This document shows positions 32,066 through 47,000 of a stretch of 64,000 bases of DNA, in pieces. This DNA is from Harmothoe impar (lineage: Eukaryota; Annelida; Polychaeta; Phyllodocida; Polynoidae): positions 43,341,377-43,405,376 of the forward strand of contig OX381708.1 of the NCBI GenBank assembly GCA_947462335.1, in the 5' to 3' direction. Position 1 is the first letter of the stretch. Each line of letters opens with the position of its first letter. The notes beneath the pieces are model-generated. The model was not told where the DNA came from. It made no database searches and worked only from the letters and a program-made list of their open reading frames with translations. The position numbers and the translations under genes are program-made.

Positions 32066-35000
32066 TTAAGACGTAGACTGTGATTCTGATCCTGCAATTT
32101 CCTTGACATTCTTTAACCGGAAAAGCATGAGGCGGTCTGGCTCGTTCCGGCTGTGACCCAGTGCCACTATGGTGCGTTTATCCGAGGTGATGTGGAGGGT
32201 GTGAGGTGGTATGGTGATGCGCAGACGACACACTGGAGCAGCCACCACACCAAAGTGCCACACATTGAGCATGCCGTCCTCTCCTGCCGTTACTACCAGC
32301 CCGTTGTCTTGGGAGATGGCCACAGCGGTCACCTGCAGACGGAGTGGTGGAGACATGTCATATAGTTTTATATATTTTTATAGATCATATTATATGTAGT
32401 AGAATATGTATTTGTATCACGTTATATTGCCATAAACAAGTACATATACAACAACTTCATGCATGGTATCTACAGGTCGGATATAGCATAAAGGATAATA
32501 TTACAATCTAATACAAGATAGCAGGGATATAATGTCGCATCAATGAAGTCATATCGCATCAATAGAATTAAAACCAATTAGTCAATTACCCCCATCCACC
32601 ATTAAGTGTTGAAACATCCCCTGTATTCTAAAAATCTACACCTCACATTGTCGTACATATATATTAACACATACCCTCACATTATCTGACATGTATTTAG
32701 CATTTATACATGTATAAGATAAATTGTGGAAAACTGGTGGCGGGACCCTGTGGACATTTCTAGAACCATTAAAAGCTCACTAACTCCCCCTGGTGGACAT
32801 TTTCGGAACCTTTTGAAGCTTACTTACTCCCCCTGGTGGACATTTTCAGAACCTTTCGAAGCTCACTATGACCACCCCTCCTCCCTGGTGTTTGAATAAG
32901 GGCCCATTTTAGAACAGTTTTTAGTAAGTTTCCCGAGAGAGTCATGAACCATCATTTAGAAGCAGGCATGCTGCCAACTGAGCTTACAATACAAGTGTCT
33001 GTAAGGCCTATTGGTGAAATAGTCAATGGTTCATGACTATAGATCAGAAGTTCCATTTGGAAGATAGGTTGCATGTTCATTTTTTAATTCATTATAGACA
33101 TACAACGGCAACCCACTCTGTTATTTTAGATATTGCAGAATAGATATGACTAGTTCTGATGAATGCTATGTCATTATAACAGAGCACTGTCATTTGCATT
33201 GTAGAGTCTTTAACAGTCTTAACAGATTTACATACGGTTTTGAGAGATTCGTTATTACATTACAACCATACATGTTGATATAATTCATGATCTAATTCAT
33301 GTCCGATTGTCTTTTATCAATGCTAAAAGTTTGTCTTTAATACTAACAATCAACACTTTTGTCTTTCACAGTGTATAGCTTTTGCATCTCCGGAGAGTTA
33401 CTCGCCAGCTCTGCGTACTGTTAGTACAGGAACTTTAGGTTTTTACCTGGAATTAAATACCATAAAGCTGAAAATCGCAGGAATGATTGGTTTTGGTATT
33501 GTTATCACTGTACTAAAAGTCCTGGAGTATCCTGTGTGGGCTTCCATTAAAAAACTGCCAAATCCAATATGGCCGCCAGATAATCAGAATCTCATCTCTT
33601 ATGACAACAATATTTATCCTAGAAGAATATAAACCTTACCTACCCCCCCTAAAATGGGTCCAAGGAATCCACTGGTGTCATTGGCTTGTTGCTAGGACAA
33701 GTGGTTGCTTAGCAACAGCAGGTTTGCCTAGCAACCCAGGGTTAAACCCATCTCCTATGACAACAATATCCATCTTAGAAGAATACAAACCTTACCTACT
33801 CCTCTAAAATAGGTGCAAGGAATCCACTGGTGTCATTGGTTTGTTGCTAGGACAAGCAGTTTCTTAGCAGCAGCAGGCTTGCCTAGCAACATGGGCTTAA
33901 AAGCAAATATCTACAGCGAGACCCCCATGGTGCCATTCAGGAAGTACCTGCAGGTATCACAGAGCCCCACTAAATCAACTCTAAGGAACACATTGCTAAT
34001 ATTGCTTTAGTTTTGACCTCTTGTAGCTTAGCATCATTACTTTCAAATACATAATTGCCTAGCAACTCACATTTCACTTTTTTGTGGTTGAATTCCATGC
34101 AGATTGAGATGTTTTAACATCATTTAGAATTAATATTGAACATTCTAACAGCACCAAGTGGAAAAAGAAAAACAATGATGTCATTTATAATTGTGGGAGT
34201 TGCTTAGCAATAGGTTAACTGTTACTGGTGTTGGTTAGCAATGGCACTATTAACCCTTTTCATCCGGCTCCATGATGGTGTAAACTCCACAGAATGCGGC
34301 AGATTGAGGCCCCAGACCCAGCAGTATTAATATATGGGGTTATATTGAGTTAATATGAGAATTGGTACTTTTGATACATGTTTTCAAATGACAGATTTGC
34401 AACATGTATGTAATTTCCTTTCATATGGTACCATAATAACAGGTAATGTCTGTTCAAAATATTTATTTAGCGTACTCGGGAAAATAGCATTTGATACCAA
34501 AAATGCCCTCCTCATAGTGCATTAATGCACTAGCTGTTTTTACCAGGTAGTGCATTAATGCACTAGGTGGCTGGAAAGAGTTGAACCTATATAATGAATC
34601 AATATATAAAATATCTATGGGTACCAACCTCCCTTCTAAATCAGCCTCAAGAAATCTATTGGTATCCTTTATCATTGGTCTCACTTACTTAGCAACAAGA
34701 ATACAATTGATTGTTTTGTTTAGCAACAGTACCATATAAAGGTAAGGGGAACAGAACAGAACTTTACCCTGGTGATACAGGTAATAAATCATATTACCCA
34801 TGTTGAACATCAGAGACATGGATGAAACATGTACTATCCTGCACCCCTTCCCAGCAGAGTCACACTACCGTAAAACCTTGCGTATAAGCCGCGGCTAGTA
34901 CGCGAATCAGATCGCTGGTGCGGCTTATAGGATCGGCCCAGAGTCGGGGTGCGGCTTATACGAGGGGTTTTGCTACTATGGTACAATACTAAAGTCACCA

Positions 35001-38000
35001 TAATCAGATCCCTTGTGCGGCTTATAGGGTCGGCACAAAGTCGGGGTGCGGCTTATACGCGAGTTAGGCTTGTACGCGAGATTTTACGGTACATGTTTGA
35101 GGATTCACAAACTGCCCAGCTTTAATGCTGGCTTCTGCTGTCAGGGAACAGCCTGTGAATATGTGCTAAGACAACAGCATTCAAAGGGGAGCTTCATGTT
35201 GTCCTGCCTCCTTAACCACATACCTAGCCATCCTCTTATGAATCATAGGCCTAACAATAGAATACAAAATGCTGGACACTATCCAATTTACCACAAAGGC
35301 ATTTATAAAATACAGAATAATTGAACATCTACTCTTTTATATATCTCATTTATGAGGATACACCCAATAACTTCTGTGTTCTTGGTCAATTTGTACTTGC
35401 CCTCATGGTAATTCCACCCATAAGCCTCTTACATGTTAAGGGGCATGCAACAGAACCACTTGGTTAGACATAGACAGTCTTATCATACTTGTAGAGTTTA
35501 CTTTGTAGACTTCTCATAGTGCACTTTCCGTTTGTCTCTTGATGCTATATGCAGAAATGAAGGCTATATACCATTCCATATACATCACACTAAGTCATAT
35601 TATTGTATTCCTCATTATCAGCTGAAATAACTCTTGTCTCACAAAACAATCTGTGTAGAGAGTGACAGAAGCGTCAGTGAGTGGAGCCTATCTGACAGCT
35701 ACCTCACACCCTGGTCTGTGCTTGATAAGACTATTGTGGCCTCCCTTATAACTGTCTGTACAAAATGAGAAGGAAAAGGGAGTTGTAATTACTTCATGTA
35801 TACAATGAATAGCCCCCTAACCATATATTACCTTCTATTACACTGTAAATTGTAGTAGAATATACTGAACTTGCATAGGATTTGTATGACTGGGTACATA
35901 TTTGGTCTCATGTGACGTCACTCTGATATTCTTTATTACTGGTTTAAGTACATGATGCACATTTTGATAGTGTGCAAGTCAGAATATTGCTAATCAATAC
36001 TACCAATAGAAGGCCACATGAAATCACGCTGGTCTTCTCCTTAAACCCAAATAATCAATTTTAGAGAGAATATTTCAGCAACGAGTGATTAGCTACACTT
36101 TCATTTCTATCCCAGGATTATCTTATAATATAAGGAAAGGCAGAATGAAAATTGATCTGGGGACCCATGGTGTTGCTAGGCAAATGAAGAAATATAATCA
36201 AGTTTGCTAAGCAAGCACACATGTTAGCAAGAATTGAATGGAAAAGAAAGAGATTAATGACATGATTGGTATCCTCACTGTTCCTTTTGAGGGGATCGCT
36301 ATATTGATATTGCATTAGGAACAAGTTAGACCTGTGTTGCTAGGCACCAATATAATTGGAAGTAATATTGCTAAGCAACTAGAGGACCTAGCAATACCAA
36401 TTGATTCATTGGAGTTAATTTAGTTAGGGTGAGTGATGTAAGGATCTTCCTAAATGGAGTGTTAGGGTTTTGCCGTAGATGCTTGCTTCTAAGCCCGGTT
36501 TGCTATGCAAACCTGCTATTGCTAAGCAACCACTTGTCCTAGCAATTAACCAATAACACCAGTGGATTCCTTGTACCCAATTTAGGGGGGGTAGGTAAGG
36601 TTTAAATTATTCTAGGAGTGATATTGTCATTATTGCAGATGAGATTCTGATTATTTGGCGGCCATATTGAATTTGGCCCGTTTTTCAATGGAAGCCCACA
36701 TAGGACACTCCAGGACTTTTAAGAGGTCAAACCTAATATAATGACGAGCCATTCCTGAAATTTTCAGCTTTATGGTATTTAATTCCAGGTTTGGGTTATA
36801 ATTCATCTAAAGTTCCTGTACTATGTTGATGCATTAAGAAGACACATGAATATAGCGCTTCCAGTACTTAAAGCATAGTAAATCCTGTATGTAAATAAAG
36901 AAGTGTAAAGCCTTACCTGGCCCGTGTGCCCCCTGTAGCGGTGGATCATTGTCTCACTCTCTAGGTCCCACAGGGACGCCGTGCAGTCCTCGGACCCTGC
37001 CACCAGGTAGCGTCCATCCGTCGACACCTTCACCTGTAGGACACCAAACCCACCATGGGTGTGTAGAGACGGGTTCTGGGTGTCCTTAACGGCCGGGTCC
37101 TCACACAGGTTACCTTCGTACTCACAGGAGGGGATGTCCCAGATCTGGAGGTCGCCGTTAAGGCCCACGGCCAGAGAGAGACCGTTCTTCATGACGTAGT
37201 TCTGGGTGACGCGATACTCCGGGTACTTCTTACCCTACCGATGGAAAAGGATGTCGAGATGTGAAGACAGTGTTTTCTATTGTCTGATAAGACTTAGTAT
37301 GAACAATTTTAATATAGGATGCAACATCAGTCGTTTGCACCCACAGCTGACATATGATTGACCTTTGGTTGGCCCTCTTAATAATTAGCAAACAATTAAG
37401 GAGTAATTATAATTGTGTCTAGACCAATCAACGGGCCAATCAATGATCCGGCATAGTGCAGTGTTTAGAGAATAGCCAACGACTTGCTTCACGTTGCTTC
37501 ACGTCAAGCCATACTGTCTGTTGGCGTACAATGTACGAATGCAGACAATGGAGATGTGAAAAGTGTACATTGAACTCATATTATTTCAGCTAAATGAGAA
37601 ATTGTCATCTGAACCCTATGGGACATTGATTGGCCCTTAATTAGCTGTAGAATGGTAACACTGTACATTACCGCGTGAGCGATCAAAGGTAAGACAGTAA
37701 TTATAATCATGTCTAGACCAACCAATGATCGGTCAGCATACACCGTCATACTATAACGAAAGCAAACATGAAACGTTTTATATCATATAGATATCCTACG
37801 CGGACCTGACAGTTGGACCGTGTGTATCAACCCCGCAGCATTGGTGAGTAACTGATGATAATGCTCTAAAATAAAAGGGTTACCTGGCACCGGTGTTATC
37901 AAATGTAACGTTCAATGAACGTTTATTGCTAGGTGCATGCATTAATTGTCATCACTCACTGAATCCATACACAAAGTGTCTTTTCATATACTACTTACGC

Positions 38001-41000
38001 GGGAAGCCTGTAAGTAGTATAGGGAAAGTTGCATTTTGATATGGGTTGATTATCAGTTCTCGACTTTTGTCCGAGACAATGGTGTGTATGGGTTCACACC
38101 AAAACCCAGCACTACATTTTAATATGCCAGGGCAGTACAGTAGGGAAGGTGGGTGTAGTACATTTTGTATACTAGGGATGTATCTCAATGGTCTAGGACC
38201 ATTCCCCTGGAAGCCGATTCCTGACTAGCGGGACCCCTTACGCGGGTGGCCATTGCTTCATCTGGTACTGGCCTGATAACAGCTGCCACAATGGGTACCA
38301 GGGGTTACATAATGCACCCTAGAACTCTGTAGTGAAACCACAGAATTATTTCATTGGTCTAAAATGTATTTCGCTTGGCGCTCATACATGCACACAACAC
38401 ACACGGGGATGTCAGTAGTATAGTGAAAGGTGCATTTGTGTAGGCTATGGATAAAATGTATAAATCTTTTCTGAATTTTCAATTGACTTTACATGTATAA
38501 TCTACCCGGGCTTTGTCAAATCAACAAAGACGTGGTTATGCTTCATGCAATAATTCCACTGAAGGAATTATAATACCCATAGGGGCAATCATAGAACAGT
38601 CATACTTAACTTAATACTAAACCAGGGTAGAGACATAGGGCAGTAGAGAAATATGTTCTATTGTGTGTACATACCTTGAGGAACTCGTAGTACTTCTCTT
38701 GGGGCCTCTCCTCCGGCGTCTCTATAATGAACATGACTATATCACGGTCGGGTTGTCGTTTTGGGTTGATGTTGTCGGTGACGGCACACTTGTCGTCCTC
38801 CGTCAGCTGGACGTATGACGGCATGACGGTAGTGTCGTACGTCATGCTGTGCGTCACCTGCTGCTCCGTCAGGTTCAGAACGCGGAATACCAGGTCTGTG
38901 GTAATAACAGTATCATGAGAATAGTATTGGTGTAAATGGGGTATATTAGAGTCATTAAGGATTAACCCTGTAAGGGCAGCATATTGATTTTACACACGAT
39001 GCCTTTTTGTCATTATAATGCATGAAAGCAACGCCGGTGAGTTACTCGCCAGTATTGCATTCAATGCATAATGAGTAACGAGGAAGACGAAGTTCATAAT
39101 GTAGCCTTTTGTCCTGTTCAATCCATAACATCATGACTTGAACACACATTTATAATGAGAGTCATAATCACATACCGTAAAAGTTCATACTAATGTAATA
39201 CAATGTTATTACACATGACTTTGATAGTTAATACATGTCATATTTGGCCACTGCTGCTGGACCAGCGAACATGAACTTTTGAGATTGGGAGGTTACCAGT
39301 ATACTTAAACACAACATGTTTTAGCTGCTTGAATTCAGACGTATCCATATATTGGATCATATTGGTGTATTAGAAAGTAGTTGGAACCACCACCCTAAAA
39401 GGGTCATCTGTCATATCTCTTTACTAATAATGAATATGAATTATATGATATTGTTCATGACAAAACAACATCATGATAACAGCATATTAACGGATATCTC
39501 ACCATGTGACTCCCCATTGGGATCCCACCTCTCCACACTTGCTAGGAGGATCTTCTCGGTATCCAGAGTGAGTGTACATGCGGTGGCATACATGTCGTTT
39601 GGTAACCGGACAGCATGACCCGTCTCTGTATCCCAAATCTAAAGCACGAATTGACAGTAGAAAATATAGGTTACTGTTCAACAGAGTGCTATGTGTAGCA
39701 AACATTGCTATTACAAGTGTTGAAGCTTAGGGCGTTTCGGTAAAATCAGTCTCTATCAACATCTATGGTTATTATGTAGGTACAAGGAATAAAATGGTTG
39801 AAATTGGTATATTTGCATGAATACATGAACCTATACGTATGCCAAAAGCATATAATCATCGTAAACTAACTCTACATTCAATATCCATTTAAGTGGCCTC
39901 AAGCCCGCATAGGTATATCCATGAACACCATGTGCACTTCCGGTGGATTTCCACAGAAGGCATATCTTATGCATCACACTTCTTCTCAGATACAGGTTTA
40001 TAGTTTATCGACTTACCTGAAGCATGTGTGCCCTTGGTGCGCCCTTAGCCGCCTTCTCCGTATTGGTCAGCCCCACAATATACCTGTCCTTGCTGGCGAA
40101 CGCCACCCACGGCGTCCCAAAGTCAGATGCCGTCTGGGGCGCCATTTTGTGGACCACCTGTCCCACGCATGCGTCCCACAGCACCGGAAGGCTTCTCTCG
40201 TAGCCAGTGAGCACGCGCTTGCCGTTCTGTGATAGGGACACCCAGCACACCTTCTCCATGGCCCTCTCCACGGTGTCTCCGCGGGTGCGCACGGCGATGT
40301 CTGGGGCCGGGGACCGTGGAGGAGTAGTGAGAGGGTCATCCAACGTGGCCGTCCCTGGGCGGGAGGAGCCCGTGCTGGACATAGCGTCGTCCCCGTAGCC
40401 ATCGGCGAATCGCACTGACTTGCCACTCTTAGCACTGCCCAGTTTATGCCTGCAGTAATGTAAATGAAATAGTCTTAGACAATTGCGACATGCTTTCATT
40501 TGAGATATCTAACATACCAGGTAGTTAAGGATTAGATAATTATAATACAATACATGTATTGGGCCTCTCTGTAGTGTAAATTATTGATTTATCAAAATAA
40601 TAGTCAAGTGAACGTGACTGTTTTTGAAATATGTAATAGACATGTGATTTTAACATCAGGTTCAAATATCATTATATATCTATTGCAGCGAATGGGGTGA
40701 TGTAGAGCTTATATTATGGGTTCTGTGAGTACATAGGGTGGGAATTCACTATAGTCTTCACAATATTATACTTAGAGTCGTTCTAGCTAAAAGGTACAGA
40801 GTATACAGACGTCCGAAATAAAAGTACACGATTATTATTAGGTCCCATATTCCGGGAGTTATCAGTTTATAAGGGTATGCTTTAAACCTACAGTAGAAAG
40901 TATAGGCATCTATTTCTAAGAAGTAATTGCTGACGTATGGAATCCTTTGTTGATACTTAATACGAATGATGATGGTATCAACACATGTTTTCCTGGAGCA

Positions 41001-44000
41001 AGATACTATACAAGGGGTACCTTAATGAAAAGAGCAGCACACTTATATGGCAAGAAAGGGGGTTCTCATAGAGGAAACTTAATCCATCCACCAAAAGAAT
41101 AAATGGCATTCAGACTTTCTTTCCTCTGAGAAAAAACACAACAACCTACCCATTACACTCGATATCCTCATCACTGCAGAAAGTCATGCACACAATTCAA
41201 GCTTCAGTTTAACACATCAAACAAAATACTCATCACAATTATGAAACACAAATAATTTCGTTACCAAAATTTAGACTCTCCACGAAATATACAATTTAAT
41301 AAAATATATATATGCTCTTTCTACAATTATCGTTGATCAAAGTTATTGTGTTATGTGATACTACTTACCTGCTTACATCTATCATATATGACCTACCAAT
41401 AATGAAAGTGAGATGTCTATCTGTAATTCTAAAATGAACGTGTGGATTTGAACATTTCAATGCACATGTGTTGTTCATGTGAATGAAATGTAGCAATGAC
41501 TGAGAAAGGAATCCCTATTTCCGGTGTAAATAGTACCATTTCATGCAGTCAAAAACAACAATGCTTCTCAAAAAACAGCCTTAAATTTATTTCACCAGTT
41601 CAACAACAACTTTAAACATCATGCATGAACAACAACTTATACCAATGGCAAACACAGTATCACTCTGACGTTATGTCTCACCTTGAGCCTTGCCTCTTGA
41701 GGATGCCATCGGCCAGGGCACTAGGGGTCCTCATCCTGAAAGACTGCTGACCACTGAGACCTGCCTGCACCGTCTGATACACCTCCCACCTCTTCACCAC
41801 GCCCTCTGACGACGACCCCGTGAAGAAGGAGAAGGGGTCAGAGGTCAATGGGAACAGTGACGTCACATCCTTCACATGTGCACTAAGACTCTGGTAAAAA
41901 AGGCGTAGAAAATGGTATTAGGTACGTATGGTAGATAACATAATTGAAGCTCAATGGGTTTTATGGTTTTCATACAAGGACCACAATTGAAGTACAATTT
42001 CTATAGCTACATGGGGTTGGCATGGGTTGTACTATGAGCAGATTTCTACAAATATAGATGTAGGAACCACATATACCCATACTAATAATATGGGTCTTGA
42101 CTGATGAATTTAGACTAAGGTCCTGTTATCTTTTAAAACTGTATTTGAAACTACTGATATACATTTGGACAAAATTGTTTCATATTTATTTACAACGACC
42201 TACCCGTATTGGTCTCCTGCCCTGGAGGTCCCATAACCAGATGGTTGCGGTGGCTGGAGAAGTCAGCACAGCAAAACTCTCCATATCACAGAGGATGAAG
42301 TGTTCAAAGACCTCATCGGGCGAGCCGTGCCTCTTAATGAAGAACTGCGACAACTGATGCTCCTGTAGGTTCCAGCACCAGAGGGCACTGTACAACAGCT
42401 TCACATCCTGACCTGTGGGTGAGGCAAGGAAGAACAGATTGTTCCCCAAAGTCAACTGGCACATTTTCATGGTGAGGGTAGAATCTGGGGCACTGAAGTC
42501 GCCAACCTTTTCTCCAGTGTTCAGGTTGTACACGTCAAAGCTAGCATTGGCCCAGCAGAGAACTGCAGCATCCTGGTTCAGGATGATCTTTGAGAACTTC
42601 TTGTGTCCCAGCTCAATCTGATGGCTATATGCTTTCTCCTCCAGACTGTAGATGTTGAGTCTGGCATTGTCCCTGGTGCTGCCATCATCCATACTCTCTG
42701 TTCGAGCACTGACATACACCAGGAGTTCATCGTTGTTTATCAGAAGAGCAGAGTTCCTGTAGAACTCATCCTTGACATCAAAATCATCGATGGTGTGGAT
42801 GATTGAACCCTTCACCGTGTCGATGATGCTGACAGATTGGTTGAAATCATCATCTGAACACTGCAGAACCACTATCTCAAAGGCATCCGTGTGGAACATG
42901 TGAATGGTTGTACTCAGACTCTCCCCGAGCAGTTTGTCTAACTCAACAGTCTGAGTTACAGTGCATGTCACAATGTCCCAGATGTACAGCTTTGTACTGT
43001 TGTAAATGGCTACAGAATTACCCGAACAGTAGACATTGGGGTCTATACGATCATACCGCATGCCGGTCGACAGGACCATCTCCTCACACTCAATGTCCCA
43101 GAACTCAATGGTGTTGTCTTTGTTTTTCATCACAGCCAGCTGCTCTTCTTTGTCAAAAGCTAGCACTTCAACAATCCCCCACATCTTCTGTTTGCACATA
43201 TGATGAGGGGAGGGCAGACATGGAATGATGGGCATGATCAGTGGAGCTACAGCCATCTCCAACCATCTCCTTGCCTCACTTACTATTGCAGCCACTCCAG
43301 GGTACATGGCTGGATTTATATGTGGAACCATGCCAACCATGTGGCTGGCAAAGCTCTCATAGTCCATTTTCAGACCTTGCTGTGCTATCCGCATCAGGTC
43401 CCGCATGAGGAGCAGATCATTGTCCCTGACATCCATCATGTTGAGCTCATCCATGATGGCATCAACTCCCAAACCTTTCATTTTGGTCAACAGCCAGTTG
43501 AAGTTGCAGAAGCAGTTGAGCCTGAGATCCTCCAGGACTTCTGCCGTCCGCCCCGACTGAATGATAAACCGGGGAAGCAGCTTAAGCTTCCGAAGGTTAC
43601 CCGTGGACAGAATCTGTGGTGTGACTTGTCGATCTGTTTTCTCAATGACTGTGTATGTCATTGGGTGTTCAAACTGCTTATTGATGCCTGCATCTTGCAG
43701 GAAGATTTCTGCCAAGTCATGGCAGTAGTGCTGAGATTCCTCACTGGGAGGATTCAGTGGATCTTTCACACCAAAGTACTTCTTCGCACACAACTTTCGG
43801 TATGTCCTGTTCCGCCATGCGAGGACAGTCTTGTTGTCTTTGTTCCTGCGGTATAGAAATATTTGCAGGTCATCCAGCAGACTGGCAATCAGGAATGAGG
43901 GCATGACAATGATGTCATCCAAGGGCAGGTCATGCTGAATGAAGACATCCTGTAGCACCTCATCATTACAGGACAGAGCATCGGTCAGTTCAGTCTCAGT

Positions 44001-47000
44001 GAGTCCAGTCTGGGACATCACCAGGTAAGACACAGTGTCCCTAACCAGCTTCAACCCATACTTTGTTTCCAACCTGTCCAGAACTCTGGAGATAGCATCC
44101 TCTGCTGTGGTTGGTACATGGTCATCATCAATCTTGGTGTACGAACACCAGGTCAGTGCCTCCTTGATTGTCAATGCTAGGTAGATTGGGTGGGGGTTTG
44201 CCTTGCCATTTCTCAGAAGGAAATCTTTCTGTTCAGGCTGTAATACCCTGTTGGCTTGCTCCAGTGCTGTATTCACCATGATTTCTACTGTGTCACTATC
44301 AACCTCTCCCAGATTCATGAAACAATCTGGGTTGGACAGCCTCCTCTGTAGGCATTGGTTTATGGTACTACAACTTGATTCAATGGACGCAATCAAGTAC
44401 ACATTGGCAGGACAATGCGTAGGAAGCCATTGCATAGAGAGTGCCCTGTGCTTTCTGCTCATTTGATCAAGGCCGTCTAGCAGTAGGATCAATGGCTTCT
44501 TCTCTGCATGCCACTTGGACACCTGGCCCAGGTAGGCATTGAACATGGCCGCCATCTTGTAGATATTATCAGTGCTGTCTTTAGGCACGGGGTCCATGCC
44601 GTATACAATACTGAGTTGTGTACAGATGTCATACAGCATGCTCTTAATATCTGCCGTGTGTAAGGTCTCAGAAATAAACCTCAACACCACAACACTAGAT
44701 GGCCCGAACCAGGTCCTCGTCTTTTTGGCCAGCATGCTCATGCAGGAGGACTTGCCATAGCCAGCAGGTCCCTGGATCACCAAAGGTCTGCGGCATTTCT
44801 CAGCATCCTTCAGATAGGCCTCAACAGCCTCAAAGAAGTCCTCCCTGCCTATGAACTCCTCAGTCACCTCCCTTACCATGGCGGCATGTGGGAGCACCTG
44901 CTTGTACATGCTGTAGTGTTTAACATTAGAATTGGCATCCAGACTCTCCTTAGCCCGTTCAGTGAGGCCCTTCATGTCAGCCAGTATACCATTGGCCAGC
45001 TGTTGGATATAGGGCTGTTTCTCCGGGTCGCTATCATCCACTTCGCCGTGGGCGTACTCCGCCAGAGAGGGCTCATAGAACCGGAGGTTGTTGGTCTCCT
45101 CTAGTTTGTTGTTGACGTTGGACTTCATCTGCTGAAGGTACTTCCTGGCTTGTGCGTCTGGCTTGGCCTGACCCTGGCGTACCATCATGTCAGCGTACTT
45201 GCTGGAGTCCTCGTTATACTCGTTCTGTGGGAGGTCAGGGAACTCACGGATGTAGCAGAGGCACTGGTCACTAAGGTTCTTACAGTGAAGGACACCTTCC
45301 AGGACTTCATCCTCAACGGCTACAGTGAGACAAGAGAAACAATGAGTATACCAATGTCATCCACTTTATATCGGATTTAGTCTTTTCCTTTTAGTTAGAT
45401 AATTTACATTTCAGAGTTTGTTTCAGATGAACCACAGCTGTAATTATACTTTCCCAGGAACATACAATTAAGGTTCTCCATCAAAACTGCATCTATACAT
45501 TGTAGACAAATAAAAGGGCAAAACGGCCCCACCCCTAACCTAATTCAATTCTGATTTTATTTTCACATGTTTTGCAATACAACCATATAAGAAATAGCAT
45601 TTAGATGTAATCCACAATAGGGTACACTTTTATGCATTGATCAAAAATGTTCCCCACTGGATTATTAGACATCTTTACTTAAGGGGTTCATTTTGTTGCA
45701 GTATCCCCGATATAGCAAAAGGGAGCATGCAATACGCTTGTACAGAGCACATGTCTGCCTAACTAGCTATCTCTAGATACTTACATGCCTTGAAATACTT
45801 GTGTTTGCGCTCCTGGTAGATGAGTTTGCCCTCCTCCATGCTGACAGAGATAGCCTCCTGGAGGAGCTGCTGGAGCTGGGCGTAGATCTGCTGACGGGCC
45901 CGCTTATCTGTAAAGGGGATCTGCTGGTCCTTTCGCCGCCGTCCGCGCCGCCCTTTCACCTCCACCGGCCGCGACTGCACACATAAGTATTTGGATATAA
46001 CTTGATCACAATCATGAAATTACATACAAGATTGTGTAAAATCTTCTTGATAGCCCATTTTAGCGATTTGAGGTATTCTATTACAGGGTATATCTAAGCA
46101 GATAAACTTGCTTGTAATGTGATAAATATGTGGCGAAGAGTATCCACTTCTTTTTTAACGTTTTTTTAAACATTAAAAGTGTTAACTTGTAATAAGTGGG
46201 ATATCCTAGCATTGCCTGTTAATAGTTCTATTCCTACCTGGAGTACGTATACTGGAGGAATGGCATTGTCATCCCTCACAAACCACTCCTCCAGGAGGAA
46301 GTGGTTGGGCAGGCGTTCCTCCTCCGCCATCTTCTTCATAATCTCAAACTCTTGGGCGTCAATTCGCGCTGGTAGTGGCGCAACTCCGTATTTGTCTCCC
46401 AGGATCATCTAGTAATCAAATATATATTTGTATTATGACAAGTCATTATAGGTACCTTTTAGGGCAGGAATGGGTATATTATATTGTCTAGGAACTGGCT
46501 GAGTACTTTAATATTGGATGGTCACTTTGTAGCTGCACGAAACATTGCATTTAAGCAGCTTTGAGTTCTACATAAACTGTCTTAACACCTTCAACTACTT
46601 TAGAGCATTTTCACAGAGGCAACGTGGAAAGTACATTTATTAAAGAAGGACATGCAGCTTTAGGTACTCATTAGAGTTGCTTAAATCTCATATCCAGATG
46701 CTATTTATATATAATATACGTCCGGTGAAATGTATACTGGACAAACCTATATACATAACATGCTCACCAGGAAGGCTGGTCCCACAGACAGCTGTTGGCA
46801 GGCCGTGACCTCCCGTGTGTAGACCCCTGACATGGAGTAGGTCTGGTCGATGGTCAGATCAGCCCCTCCCCGCAAGTCTACCACGTGGAAGTCGAGCCCG
46901 AGACGCCTGCAGTACGACCGCAGCTCGGGGTACACTTGGTGCTGCAGCACTCGACGCTCCTCCTCCATGTCTGAAGGATGGAGTGGATGGGGGTGAATTA

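Larger units (their letters stand above)
33422..36823. mobile_element. 3.4-kb long-terminal-inverted-repeat element in the last NWD intron
   Basis: The ends read TAGTACAGGAACTTTAGG and its complement, with TA at both outer limits. The inverted similarity continues inward for more than 300 bases (33422 to about 33760 against about 36480 to 36823), including TATGGTATTTAATTCCAGGT against its complement. The arms contain GTTGCTTAGCAACAGCAGG-type palindromic motifs. The middle has no transposase frame but hosts another MITE (34866-35091). Long arms and the lack of coding suggest a foldback-type non-autonomous element. Confidence 0.8.

Noticed and set aside
43200..43856. 218-codon plus-strand open frame
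   Set aside because: It is the antisense shadow of the NACHT exon of the NWD gene and has no family features or splice context.
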